Assembly: GCA_017517805.1 (NCBI GenBank)
Contig: JAFWYD010000008.1
Location: 62,001-126,000 of the forward strand
Source: Akkermansia sp.
GTDB lineage: Bacteria > Verrucomicrobiota > Verrucomicrobiia > Verrucomicrobiales > Akkermansiaceae
Reading direction: 5' to 3'
Length of the DNA: 64,000 bases
Shown here: positions 38,986-46,902 of the stretch, piece by piece
Layout: every line of letters begins with the position of its first letter
Position numbering within the stretch: position 1 is the stretch's first letter
The notes under the pieces: model-generated
Seen by the model: the letters and a program-made list of their open reading frames with translations, nothing else
What the model was told of the DNA's origin: nothing
Database searches by the model: none
Translations under genes and position numbers: made by a program

Positions 38986-40347
38986 TCAGCGTTGGGATTT
39001 AAGGTCCTGCATGAGCTGCGCGTTGGAGTGGCAGCGCTTCAGGAAGAAGAGCAGGCGCTCCATGGCCTCGGTGGGCTTGTGGTTTGCCAGGCCGCGGCGG
39101 ATGAGGCGCACCTTTTCCAGCCAGAGCTCGGGGAGGATGAGTTCCTCGCGGCGGGTGCCGCTCTTCAGGATATCCACTGCGGGGTAGATGTACATCTCCG
39201 CGATGCGGCGGTTGAGTACCAGTTCCATGTTCCCCGTCCCCTTGAACTCCTGGAAGATGAGTTCATCCATGCGGCTGTTGGTTTCCACCAGCGCCGTAGC
39301 CAGGATGGTAAGCGAGCCGGCACCGCGGGTGTTGCGGGCTGCGGCAAAGAGGCGGCGGGGTGTTTCCAGAGCCCGGGCATCAATACCACCGCTCATGGTG
39401 CGTCCGCTGCCGCGTTCTGCGTTGTTGTAGGCGCGGGCCAGGCGGGTGATGGAGTCCAGCAGGATGAGCACGTGCCGCCCACATTCCACGAGCCTCTTGG
39501 CGCGTTCTATGGCCATTTCTGCCACGCGGCAATGCTCGCGCACGTTGCTATCGTTGCTGGAGGCAAATATCTCGGCTCCGGGCAGGGCTCGTTTGAACTC
39601 GGTCACTTCTTCCGGACGCTCATCCACCAGCAGCACCATGAGGTGGAGGTCCTCGCCGTAGTTCTCCATGGCACCCTCGGCAATATGCATGAGCAGGGTG
39701 GTTTTGCCGGTGCGGGGCGGGGCCACAATCAGCCCGCGTTGACCGCGTGCCACCGGTGCCATCAGATCCAGCGTGCGGGTAGTGAAGCGCGAGGGAGTCG
39801 TTTCAAACGAGAGTCGGTGCGTGGGGTTCACCGCTTTCAAATCTTCGAAGTGCGGGCAGGCGGCTGCTTCTGCGGGAGGTAATCCGTTCACCTGCTGCAC
39901 CGAGATGAGCTGGTGCCCGCGCTCGTATTTCTGCGCCATGCCGGTAAGCTGCACAAAGGGTCGCAGCTTGAGTTCTGAAATGATGTCTGCCGGCACGTAG
40001 ATAGCTGAATCAGATGGTGCCCAGTCGTTATCTGCCGTGCGGATAAAGCCGAAGCCCTTGGTGGTCACTTCGAGGATGCCAGTAATGCTTTCCGGCTCTC
40101 CGACCGGCACGTAGGCGCGTCCTGTGTTTTCCTGGGGCTGCTTGTTTTTATGGTTGTGGTAGTGTTTCTGGGGCTTGTTGTTTTTGTGGTTGTATGACTC
40201 GCGGCGGATGTGGGGGTTCCCCTGGCGTTCTGACTGTGGGGAATTGTTCTGGTTTTCCCCTTGCGGCCGCGCACGGCGCACGAAGTGGCGGCGCTGGGTG
40301 TTGCGCTGCTGTCGCGGGGTGTCTGGGGCGTTATCCGGTGCAGTCAT
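38986..40347 (-). CDS. rho: transcription termination factor Rho with extended polar N-terminal tail
   Basis: The RNA-dependent hexameric helicase that ends transcription. Residues about 85-160 form the cold-shock-like primary RNA site (GFGFIRTADNDW). The ATPase core has APPRTGKTTLL (Walker A, about 209-219), LLVDERPEEVTEF, the Walker B ILLDSITRLARAYN, the Q-loop/R-loop region and GTGNMELVLNRR. The N-terminal 80 residues are not helical as in E. coli Rho but very polar, with many Asn, Gln, His, Arg and Lys (for example KQPQENTGR). This is a low-complexity tail of the kind linked to phase separation in some gut bacteria. Length 453 residues. Confidence 0.95.
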   Translation of the reverse strand: MTAPDNAPDTPRQQRNTQRRHFVRRARPQGENQNNSPQSERQGNPHIRRESYNHKNNKPQKHYHNHKNKQPQENTGRAYVPVGEPESITGILEVTTKGFGFIRTADNDWAPSDSAIYVPADIISELKLRPFVQLTGMAQKYERGHQLISVQQVNGLPPAEAAACPHFEDLKAVNPTHRLSFETTPSRFTTRTLDLMAPVARGQRGLIVAPPRTGKTTLLMHIAEGAMENYGEDLHLMVLLVDERPEEVTEFKRALPGAEIFASSNDSNVREHCRVAEMAIERAKRLVECGRHVLILLDSITRLARAYNNAERGSGRTMSGGIDARALETPRRLFAAARNTRGAGSLTILATALVETNSRMDELIFQEFKGTGNMELVLNRRIAEMYIYPAVDILKSGTRREELILPELWLEKVRLIRRGLANHKPTEAMERLLFFLKRCHSNAQLMQDLKSQR

Positions 40348-40382
40348 GGCCTCAGAAAATGTCTGGATGAGGTGTGGTAGAG

Positions 40383-40418
40383 AAAAAATGAAGCGGGCGG
40401 GTATCCACCCGCTTCATT
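40383..40418 (-). terminator. terminator downstream of rho side / upstream gap hairpin
   Basis: AATGAAGCGGG (40387-40397) pairs with CCCGCTTCATT (40408-40418). On the minus strand it is followed by six thymines, so it should end the YebC-family transcript before the rho gene. It is 34 bases downstream of the YebC stop codon. Confidence 0.8.
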
Positions 40419-40451
40419 TTCGTTAGCGTAGAGACGAATCGGAAAGCGGAA

Positions 40452-41204
40452 TCAGAGCTGCTCCAGCACAGCTTCGTCAATCTCGAAGTTGGCAAACACG
40501 TTCATCGTGTCGTCGTAGTCATCCAACAGGTCGTAGAGCTTCATGACCTTGCGGGCAACTGCCACATCGGAAATCATCGTGGGATTCTGGGGCACAGAAA
40601 TGAGCTTCATGCCAGTCACATTCTTGCCGGCTGCCCCCAGAGCCTCGGATACGGTACCCAGATCAGTCGGGCCACAGGTGAAAATCCACTCGCCTTCCTC
40701 ATCGCCTCCTTCGAACTCATCGGCGCCGCAGTCCATAGCAAGTTCCATAGCGCTGTCTTCATCGAGCGAAGCATCGATGATGCGCACTTCGCCTTTTCGG
40801 TCGAATTGGTAGGAGACGGAACCAGGGGTACCCATGTTGCCACCGTTCTTGGAGAAAATGGTGCGGATTTCGGAAGAGCAACGGTTGGTGTTGTCGGTAG
40901 CAACCTCCACGATGATGGCGGTACCCTCGGGGCCGTAACCCTCGTAGGTGACCTCCTGAATGGCTTCGCCCTGGAGCTCGCCGGTGCCTTTCTTGACTGC
41001 GCGGTCAATGTTGTCCTTGGGCATGGAGGCGGCCTTGGCACCTTCGATGGCGGTGCGCAGGCGAGGGTTGGTATCTACATCGCCACCGCCGCTTTTGGCT
41101 GCCAGGGTGATTTCCTTGGAGAAACGGGCGAATATCTTGCCTTTCTTCGCGTCGGCTGCAGCCTTCGTGAACTTAATCTTGGACCATTTATTATGACCGG
41201 ACAT
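40452..41204 (-). CDS. YebC/PmpR-family regulatory or translation factor
   Basis: A 250-residue protein of the TACO1/YebC family. The signature MSGHNKWSKIKFTKAAADAKKGKIFARFSKEI opens the protein at the ATG at 41204, and YEGYGPEGTAIIVEVATDN is the second conserved block. A longer reading from 41309 is rejected because the family always begins at MSGHNKWSKIK. Members have been described as DNA-binding regulators and as factors that help ribosomes through difficult sequences. The acidic FEGGDEEGEWIFTC segment is usual. It stands alone with its own terminator. Confidence 0.93.
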   Translation of the reverse strand: MSGHNKWSKIKFTKAAADAKKGKIFARFSKEITLAAKSGGGDVDTNPRLRTAIEGAKAASMPKDNIDRAVKKGTGELQGEAIQEVTYEGYGPEGTAIIVEVATDNTNRCSSEIRTIFSKNGGNMGTPGSVSYQFDRKGEVRIIDASLDEDSAMELAMDCGADEFEGGDEEGEWIFTCGPTDLGTVSEALGAAGKNVTGMKLISVPQNPTMISDVAVARKVMKLYDLLDDYDDTMNVFANFEIDEAVLEQL

Positions 41205-41342
41205 GGATGATTGATTATGGGGTTGTGAAAAAGAAATGCCCACTTCGCGTTGGTGGTGTGGGTATTCATCGCCAGGGTGAAGACCAATCTTCACTGCGCT
41301 CCACTGCATTCAGCGGTTACCGGAGAATCCGGAAAAGAAAAA

Positions 41343-41416
<74 letters not shown>

Positions 41417-41436
41417 CTGTGCTTAAAGCCGGGAGA

Positions 41437-41464
41437 ATTATACATGGAAAATTGACTTTGGCAA
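41437..41464 (-). promoter_or_regulatory. tRNA-Pro promoter
   Basis: On the minus strand, TTGCCA (41464-41459), 16 bases, a perfect TATAAT (41442-41437), 20 bases before the mature tRNA end. Confidence 0.75.
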
Positions 41465-41494
41465 GTATAAAATCGTACATTTATGCAAAATAAT

Positions 41495-41527
41495 GAAAAA
41501 ACACCGCATGGCAGAAGCCATGCGGTG
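41495..41527 (-). terminator. terminator of the 41580 gene
   Basis: CACCGCATGGC (41502-41512) pairs with GCCATGCGGTG (41517-41527) around four bases, followed on the minus strand by a run of six or seven thymines. Confidence 0.9.
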
Positions 41528-41579
41528 CATAGGTAATAAGCCACAGGGGAGAGACAGTAGCCTGTGAAATACGGGAAAA

Positions 41580-43610
41580 TCAGCCCTTATTGCGTTTCTG
41601 GTATGCCTCGCGCATCTGAGCTTCGCGCACGGCGTTATCGTGCGTTTTTTCCAGGGTGCGCTCGGCATCGTACTGGATGTTGTCATCCTTGTCGGCTGCA
41701 TACTTCTTGAGTGTTGCAACGACCCATTCGTGGTCGCTCAGGCTGCCCAGCACGCGGATAATCTGCTGCTTCTGCTTGCGGAGAGCTTCCAGTTTCTTGA
41801 GCTCTTCCTGCAATTTCGGCAGATCCGGGTGTGTGTCGCCGATGTAGAGTGTGGATATGGGATCTGTTTTGTTGATGATATCCTGGATGCCGGAGGTGTC
41901 CCCAAAGGGATCGGTGAAGCACATGTTGAGTAGTTTTTCGGCATCAGCTACACTTCGGGGGCGGTCCTGCTTGATGACCGTACCGAGTACATCGTCAATG
42001 ATTGAAAGCACCTTGGGTTTATCGGCGTTGGCCTCCTTCTGCTCGAGGATAAACTCCAGCACATCGTCGCTGCCCCAGGCTCCCATGAAGATCGGGGCAG
42101 TGCCGCCCCAGCCCTTGCTGGTGATTTCTTCCTTGTAGTGGAGCATGGCCTTGGGGGAGCAGGCGCGTGCCAGGGTTGAGGCCATGGCTGCGTTAGTGCG
42201 CAGCTTCTCGGGCATGTTGATGAAGATTTCATCACCCAGGTCAGCCTTGGCCTTCGGGTCATCCATCATCATGAGTATGTTGTCAAGACAGTTGCAGAGG
42301 TTGGGAGCCAGCGTGTTGTCTGCGATGTCGCTCTTGAGCAGGTCCAGGATTTCCTTAGTATCTGCTGCTGTGACTCGCAGGCCGATGCATTCCCAGATAT
42401 AGGAAAGATACTGGGTTTTCTTTTGCCAGGGCTTGGCTGTCTTCTTATCGGCCACGGCCTGGGCCAGCTTTTTGAGACCGGCGTTCACGCCTTTGGCATC
42501 GGAGATGGCAACGCGCTGCAGCAGCCAGTGGAACAAGGTGGGCTTGATTTTGACGCACTGCTTGCCCATGGTATCGAAAATCATATCGCGGATAGCATCG
42601 TCCTTTTCCGCTGCCAGGCCGAGCAGGAGACAAGCGTTCTGCGCCACGCCTTCGGCGCGGGCACCGTAGCGGGGCTTGCCGTTCTCGCCCAGCACGAAGG
42701 GATCCACGACCACTTCCATCAGCGCTTTGGCATCGGCCATGCTGCAGCTCACATCTACCTGTTTCTTGGCGGCATCTGCCAGGTTTTCCACGCCTTTCAT
42801 GTTGATTTGCTGGGCGCGGCGCAGCAGGTCGTTCGTGTAGTCGATATGGGCCTGGATGCGGGCGTTCTCGGCCTGCTTCTGCACCACGAGCACGGTGCAG
42901 ATGCCGATGGTGACAACCAGAAGTCCGGCACCAATCATGAACGGCGTAGTCTTCCAGATGGGCTTGCGCTCTTCTTCTTCCATGATGGCTCGCATGTAGG
43001 CTTCGCGCTGGGCCAGTTCCTCTTCGTCAATTGCCTGGGCCTCGTCGTCAGTTGTTGCCTTCTTTTTCTTCTTGGCACCAGTTACTGAGAGGTTACTCTT
43101 CGTCTTGGCGCTCTTGGCGGCGCGGAGTTTCTCGGTCGGAGTGGGGACATCGGGCTGTTCCTCGGTCACCAGGGCCTGGGCTGCCTGGGCTGCTTCTGCT
43201 GCTTCGGAGGATGCAGTTTCAGCGCTTGCCTGTTCTTCCGCAGCCTGCAGGGCAGCCATCTGGCGGTTGTACTCCTCCATCTGGCGGTTGTACTCCTCCA
43301 TCTGGCGCTCGTATTCTTCCTGAGCCAGGCGGGCGGCTTCGGCCTCGGCAGCTGCCTGGGCAGCAGCATCGTCTGCCGGGGGAGTGGCGGGAATTTGTTC
43401 TGCTGCGATGGGTTTCTCCTCAGCGGGAGTCTTGGCCGCTTCGGGCTTGGGAGCAGAGGTCTTGGGTGCGGGAGCTGCCTTCTTGGGGGCAATCTTCTTG
43501 CCTGTTGCGCTCTTGAGTGTAGGCTGTTTAGTAGGTGCTGCACCCGAGGGGCGCAGGGTGCGCAGCGGCGCTGCGCCAGCGTTGCCGGTATTCAGTTTCG
43601 GTGTGGCCAT
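41580..43610 (-). CDS. large membrane-anchored scaffold-like protein of unknown function
   Basis: A 676-residue protein. Residues 1-90 are Ala/Pro/Lys-rich and basic. Residues about 85-145 form a coiled coil with a heptapeptide-like repeat (MEEYNRQ) three times over, encoded by a 21-base tandem repeat. A lysine-rich patch and an acidic helix follow. A single membrane helix lies at about 224-245 (PFMIGAGLLVVTIGICTVLVV), and a large all-helical C-terminal domain (about 255-676) may contain HEAT-like helix pairs. With no signal peptide, residues 1-220 should be cytoplasmic and the large domain periplasmic. I do not recognise the family. It has its own promoter and terminator. Confidence 0.75.
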   Translation of the reverse strand: MATPKLNTGNAGAAPLRTLRPSGAAPTKQPTLKSATGKKIAPKKAAPAPKTSAPKPEAAKTPAEEKPIAAEQIPATPPADDAAAQAAAEAEAARLAQEEYERQMEEYNRQMEEYNRQMAALQAAEEQASAETASSEAAEAAQAAQALVTEEQPDVPTPTEKLRAAKSAKTKSNLSVTGAKKKKKATTDDEAQAIDEEELAQREAYMRAIMEEEERKPIWKTTPFMIGAGLLVVTIGICTVLVVQKQAENARIQAHIDYTNDLLRRAQQINMKGVENLADAAKKQVDVSCSMADAKALMEVVVDPFVLGENGKPRYGARAEGVAQNACLLLGLAAEKDDAIRDMIFDTMGKQCVKIKPTLFHWLLQRVAISDAKGVNAGLKKLAQAVADKKTAKPWQKKTQYLSYIWECIGLRVTAADTKEILDLLKSDIADNTLAPNLCNCLDNILMMMDDPKAKADLGDEIFINMPEKLRTNAAMASTLARACSPKAMLHYKEEITSKGWGGTAPIFMGAWGSDDVLEFILEQKEANADKPKVLSIIDDVLGTVIKQDRPRSVADAEKLLNMCFTDPFGDTSGIQDIINKTDPISTLYIGDTHPDLPKLQEELKKLEALRKQKQQIIRVLGSLSDHEWVVATLKKYAADKDDNIQYDAERTLEKTHDNAVREAQMREAYQKRNKG
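43257..43319. repeat. 21-base tandem repeat, three copies, in the 41580 gene
   Basis: CATCTGGCGGTTGTACTCCTC occurs twice exactly (43257-43277, 43278-43298) and once with changes (43299-43319). It encodes repeated RQMEEYN-type heptads in the coiled-coil region. The copy number could vary between strains. Confidence 0.9.
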
Positions 43611-43651
43611 AGTATGCAGAGGAGGTGAGAGATTTTACTACGTACCCTGTA

Positions 43652-43680
43652 CGTTTAACATATTCTGGAGCGAATTGCAA
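43652..43680 (-). promoter_or_regulatory. promoter of the 41580 gene
   Basis: On the minus strand, TTGCAA (43680-43675), 17 bases, TAAACG (43657-43652), about 40 bases before the ATG at 43610. The leader has CCTCCTC rather than a purine-rich ribosome site. Confidence 0.45.
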
Positions 43681-43694
43681 TCATTCATTCCGTC

Positions 43695-44504
43695 TCAAAC
43701 GGCTTTTTTCGACGATTGCGGGAGCAGCGAAGCAACTTTCAGGCACCAGGCGGGTACCAGGAGCAGGAGAGTGCAGGCATAGATGCACCATACTGCCTGC
43801 GTCAGGATGGGCGGGGTCGATTGCGGGAACTGGTTTGAGGCACCGAGCAGAAACAGAAGCTGATTCATCGCGAAGGCGGTGAGCAGGGGGAGAATCGCCC
43901 AGCGGCGGCCTCGCCCGAGCAGCATGACAGCTCCACCGGCTCCCATCAGGCCGATGGGAAGCAGAATGAAGGCGAGGCTGAACCATGCCTGGCCGCAGAT
44001 GAGCAGGCAATACAGGGAGAGGGGCAGGGTAATCCAGGCGGCGGCGGGGTGCCGGCTCAGGGTTAATGCCCGGCAAAGTACCAGCGCAATGATGCTGCCA
44101 TGCAGCAGCCATTCGAACAGCTGGGGAGTATGCCATGCCTGCGGATTGCAGGTGCTTATCCAGGGGAAGATGCAGGTCAGCGCATTGTAGCAACTGGCCA
44201 TGCAGGGGGCTCCGCACCACAGGCCGGCGGAGACAATGCTGCCGAGCTTGCGCGAGATGCTGCGGTCGCCTTTGCGGCAGAGTTGCAGGGCTGCCTGGGC
44301 GCATTGGGCTGCAGCTGCGCTCAGAAATAGCAGGCAGCCAGCTGAGAAGACTCCCATGGGAAGGGAACTGCGCAGTTCCCAGAAACTGTACCCGGCCAGG
44401 GTGCTGCCGCCGCTGAAGGGGGTAGACATGGTGGCGGTGCGCAGTACTGCCTGGATGATGATGAGGGCGGCCAGCAGTACCAGCAGGAACAGGCGGTTCC
44501 GCAT
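43695..44504 (-). CDS. cysteine-rich polytopic membrane protein of unknown function
   Basis: A 269-residue protein with about seven membrane helices (for example residues 5-25, 48-75, 130-150 and 160-210). It is unusually rich in cysteine (roughly 16), with a cluster LWCGAPCMASCYNALTC near residues 95-111. The Trp-Cys-Gly-x-Pro-Cys order there resembles a redox motif but has three residues between the cysteines, so it is not a classical CXXC site. The gene begins 12 bases after map in the same direction and is probably co-transcribed with it. I do not recognise the family. Confidence 0.65.
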   Translation of the reverse strand: MRNRLFLLVLLAALIIIQAVLRTATMSTPFSGGSTLAGYSFWELRSSLPMGVFSAGCLLFLSAAAAQCAQAALQLCRKGDRSISRKLGSIVSAGLWCGAPCMASCYNALTCIFPWISTCNPQAWHTPQLFEWLLHGSIIALVLCRALTLSRHPAAAWITLPLSLYCLLICGQAWFSLAFILLPIGLMGAGGAVMLLGRGRRWAILPLLTAFAMNQLLFLLGASNQFPQSTPPILTQAVWCIYACTLLLLVPAWCLKVASLLPQSSKKAV

Positions 44505-44516
44505 GGGAATAGGGCT

Positions 44517-45311
44517 TTACAGGGTGATGCCGAGCTGCCCGGGCAGGGCGATGCGCGGTCGCTCGGTCAGAATCTCGCCCCCGCGTGAGCCCACGGCTAC
44601 CGTGTGTTCGAAGTGGGCGGCCCAGGAGCCGTCTGTTGTCACGGTTGTCCAGTCATCTTCCAGCACGCGCACGCGATAGGAACCCAGGGTAATCATGGGT
44701 TCGATGGCCAGAATCATGCCGCGTTTCAACCGGGGCAGGGGGTAATTCGGCCGGTAGTTCGGAATCTGCGGCTCCTCGTGCAGGTGTCGTCCAACGCCGT
44801 GCCCCACAAAATCGCGCACTATCCCGAACCCGTAGGGCCGCACAAAATCTTCGATGGCACCGCATACTTCCATGAGCGAATTGCCTTGTTTCGCCTCTGC
44901 GATACCCCGGAAGAGAGCTTCTTCTGTCACGGCCATCAGTCGGCGGGCATCCTCGCTCACGTTGCCCACGCCCACGGTCAGGGCGTTATCGCCATACCAG
45001 CCATCGACTATGGCACCTGCATCCAGACTCACAATATCACCATCCTTCAGCACGCGCGGGCCACCAATGCCATGCACCACTTCCTCATTTACCGAGATGC
45101 AGAGCTGCCCGGGGTAACCGGCGTATCCCAGGAAGGCATTGCCGCATTTCTCTCGTTTGAAAAGCTCTGCGGCGTAATCATCAATGTCTTTCGTCGTGAT
45201 GCCGGGGCGGATGATTTCCTGCAGTTCCATCAGGATGCGGGCCGATACCTCACCGGCCTTGCGGAGCTTGCTGATTTCATTCGGATTGCGTACGGGGATG
45301 CGGTCTGCCAT
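44517..45311 (-). CDS. map: methionine aminopeptidase, type I
   Basis: Removes the N-terminal methionine from nascent proteins. The 264 residues show YAGYPGQLCISVNEEVVHGIGG (His79-type), DGDIVSLDAGAIVDGWYGDNALT (two Asp ligands), FVGHGVGRHLHEEPQIPNY (His ligand), LAIEPMI (Glu) and FEHTVAV (Glu). The start is set at 45311 (MADRIPVRNPNEI): the in-frame ATG at 45332 would lie before the transcription start, because the -10 box occupies 45323-45328. Downstream of it lies the cysteine-rich membrane protein. Confidence 0.96.
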   Translation of the reverse strand: MADRIPVRNPNEISKLRKAGEVSARILMELQEIIRPGITTKDIDDYAAELFKREKCGNAFLGYAGYPGQLCISVNEEVVHGIGGPRVLKDGDIVSLDAGAIVDGWYGDNALTVGVGNVSEDARRLMAVTEEALFRGIAEAKQGNSLMEVCGAIEDFVRPYGFGIVRDFVGHGVGRHLHEEPQIPNYRPNYPLPRLKRGMILAIEPMITLGSYRVRVLEDDWTTVTTDGSWAAHFEHTVAVGSRGGEILTERPRIALPGQLGITL

Positions 45312-45322
45312 GGTGTGCTGCC

Positions 45323-45351
45323 ATTGTAGCACACCACTCCGGGCGGGGCAA
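45323..45351 (-). promoter_or_regulatory. map promoter, predicted near-leaderless
   Basis: On the minus strand, TTGCCC (45351-45346), 17 bases, TACAAT (45328-45323), then 11 bases to the ATG at 45311. An out-of-use ATG overlaps the -10 box. Confidence 0.65.
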
Positions 45352-45406
45352 GCGCGGAACTGTGTCTTTTTTTGCGCTTATGCAGGGCAGAAACTATATT
45401 TTAGGC

Positions 45407-45435
45407 TTGAAGCGGTGCGTGCTGGGGTGTAATAT
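45407..45435 (+). promoter_or_regulatory. lpxA promoter, predicted leaderless
   Basis: TTGAAG (45407-45412), 17 bases, TAATAT (45430-45435), then seven bases to the ATG at 45443. Confidence 0.6.
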
Positions 45436-45442
45436 GCAGAAT

Positions 45443-46231
45443 ATGGCAGATATTCATCCTACAGCTATCGTAGATCCGACCTGTGAACTTGCGGACGATG
45501 TGAAGATTGGGCCTTATTGCGTGGTAGGCCCGCATGTGCAGATGGATTCCGGCTGCGTGTTGCACAGCCACGTGGTGATAGGCGGTCCATCCAGGATTGG
45601 TAAGGGAAATGAATTCTTCCCCTTCTGCGCCATTGGAACCAAGACCCAGGACTTGAAGTATGCTGGTGAACCCACCAGCCTTGAGATTGGTGACTACAAC
45701 GTGTTCCGTGAAAATTGCAATATCAACCGCTCCACAACCCCGGAACTCCGCACGGTGATCGGCTCCTACAACAATTTCCTCATCAACTCGCACTGCGGGC
45801 ACGAATGCATCGTGGGTGACCACAATATCTTCTCCGGTTATGCTGCCTGCGCCGGTCATTGCGAGGTTGGTAACTGGGTTATTGTATCCGGTTGTGCCGG
45901 CGTGCACCAGTTTGTGCGCATTGGTGACCATGCCATGGTGGGCGGCTATGCCCGCATCGTGCAGGATGTTGCTCCCTACACTATCGTGGAAGGCTCTCCT
46001 GCCGCCGTGCGTGCCATCAATACCGTGGGGCTTTCCCGCCGTGGCTTCTCGGAGGAAGATGTGCGCGCGCTCAAGTTTGCCTACCGCAAGCTCTTCCTCT
46101 ACAAGGATACCGGGGCCAAGATGGAAGATAAGTTTGCCGAGGTGCTGGGCGATGAGAAGTTCGGCTCGAATCCGCATATCAAGTACCTCGTGGATTTCCT
46201 GCGTGCTTCTCAACGCGGCTTCATTCACTAA
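45443..46231 (+). CDS. lpxA: UDP-N-acetylglucosamine O-acyltransferase
   Basis: First step of lipid A synthesis: transfers a 3-hydroxyacyl chain from ACP to UDP-GlcNAc. The 262-residue protein has the left-handed beta-helix hexapeptide repeats (ADIHPTAIVDPTCELADDVKIGPYCVVGP and onward), the INSHCGHECIVG segment with the catalytic histidine, and the C-terminal helical bundle. The start at 45443 (MADIHPTA) is chosen because upstream in-frame ATGs (45362, 45434) lie before or within the promoter. Its stop overlaps the HAD gene start by one base (TAATG). The presence of lpxA is the clearest evidence for an LPS-bearing outer membrane. Confidence 0.95.
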   Translation: MADIHPTAIVDPTCELADDVKIGPYCVVGPHVQMDSGCVLHSHVVIGGPSRIGKGNEFFPFCAIGTKTQDLKYAGEPTSLEIGDYNVFRENCNINRSTTPELRTVIGSYNNFLINSHCGHECIVGDHNIFSGYAACAGHCEVGNWVIVSGCAGVHQFVRIGDHAMVGGYARIVQDVAPYTIVEGSPAAVRAINTVGLSRRGFSEEDVRALKFAYRKLFLYKDTGAKMEDKFAEVLGDEKFGSNPHIKYLVDFLRASQRGFIH

Positions 46232-46902
46232 TGAAACACTACCTGGTTTTTGACCTGGATGGCACGCTGGTTGATTCCCTGCCCGGCATCGCGGAGGGAA
46301 TCAACCGCGCTCTATCGGCCTGCGGGTTGCCAACGCATGCGCCGGAGGCCGTGCGCAGCATGATTGGGCGGGGCGCGGCGAACCTCTGTGCCTCGGCTAT
46401 CGGCTATGCCGATGCTGCAGATGCCCCGCCGGAGGCGCTGGAGCGTGTGCATGCAGCCTTCCGGCGCGAATACCCGACCTGCTGGTGCGGTGAGCAGTAT
46501 ACCCGAGCCTACGGGGGAATTGCCTCCATGCTGGAAAAACTGGCGGCTGCCGGGGCAAGGCTGGCGGTGCTTTCCAATAAGCCGCACGAGGTGACAGAGC
46601 CCATGGTGCGACATATTTTTCCAACCGTTCCTTTCGATGTCGTGCTGGGCTATACCCCGGCTTTTCCACGCAAGCCGAATCCGGCTTCCATGCATCACAT
46701 TGCTGAAAAATGGGGCGTTTCACCGGCTGAGATAACGCTGGTGGGCGATTCGCTTTTCGATGCCCGCTGCGCGGAGAATGCCGGCACCGCTCTGGTGCTG
46801 GTGGGTTGGGGATATGCGGCCGACCCCGCCGCTCTGCGTGCATGGCCAGCACCGGTGTGCGAAACGGTGGCCGAACTGGAGCAGAATCTGCTCGGGGTAT
46901 GA
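46231..46902 (+). CDS. HAD-family phosphatase, phosphoglycolate-phosphatase-like
   Basis: A 223-residue protein with VFDLDGTLVDSLPGIAEGINRAL (motif I), LAVLSNKPHE (motif II), PRKPNPASM (motif III Lys) and LVGDSLFDARCAENAG (motif IV). A helical cap domain of the GPH type (residues about 16-85) fits phosphoglycolate or small sugar-phosphate phosphatases. It is translationally coupled to lpxA (TAATG) and to the next gene (ATGA). The operon is therefore lpxA, phosphatase, membrane protein. Substrate assignment is only by similarity. Confidence 0.85.
   Translation: MKHYLVFDLDGTLVDSLPGIAEGINRALSACGLPTHAPEAVRSMIGRGAANLCASAIGYADAADAPPEALERVHAAFRREYPTCWCGEQYTRAYGGIASMLEKLAAAGARLAVLSNKPHEVTEPMVRHIFPTVPFDVVLGYTPAFPRKPNPASMHHIAEKWGVSPAEITLVGDSLFDARCAENAGTALVLVGWGYAADPAALRAWPAPVCETVAELEQNLLGV

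Noticed and set aside
41205-41309. Upstream extension of the YebC-family protein
   Set aside because: The family begins at MSGHNKWSKIK; the extension lies in the intergenic region next to tRNA-Pro.
43257-43319. Regular short repeats as a possible CRISPR array
   Set aside because: The 21-base units are contiguous with no spacers and encode a coiled coil in frame.
43771-44240. The Trp-Cys-Gly-x-Pro-Cys segment of the 43695 protein as a thioredoxin active site
   Set aside because: Spacing is Cys-three residues-Cys inside a helical membrane protein; no thioredoxin fold is visible.
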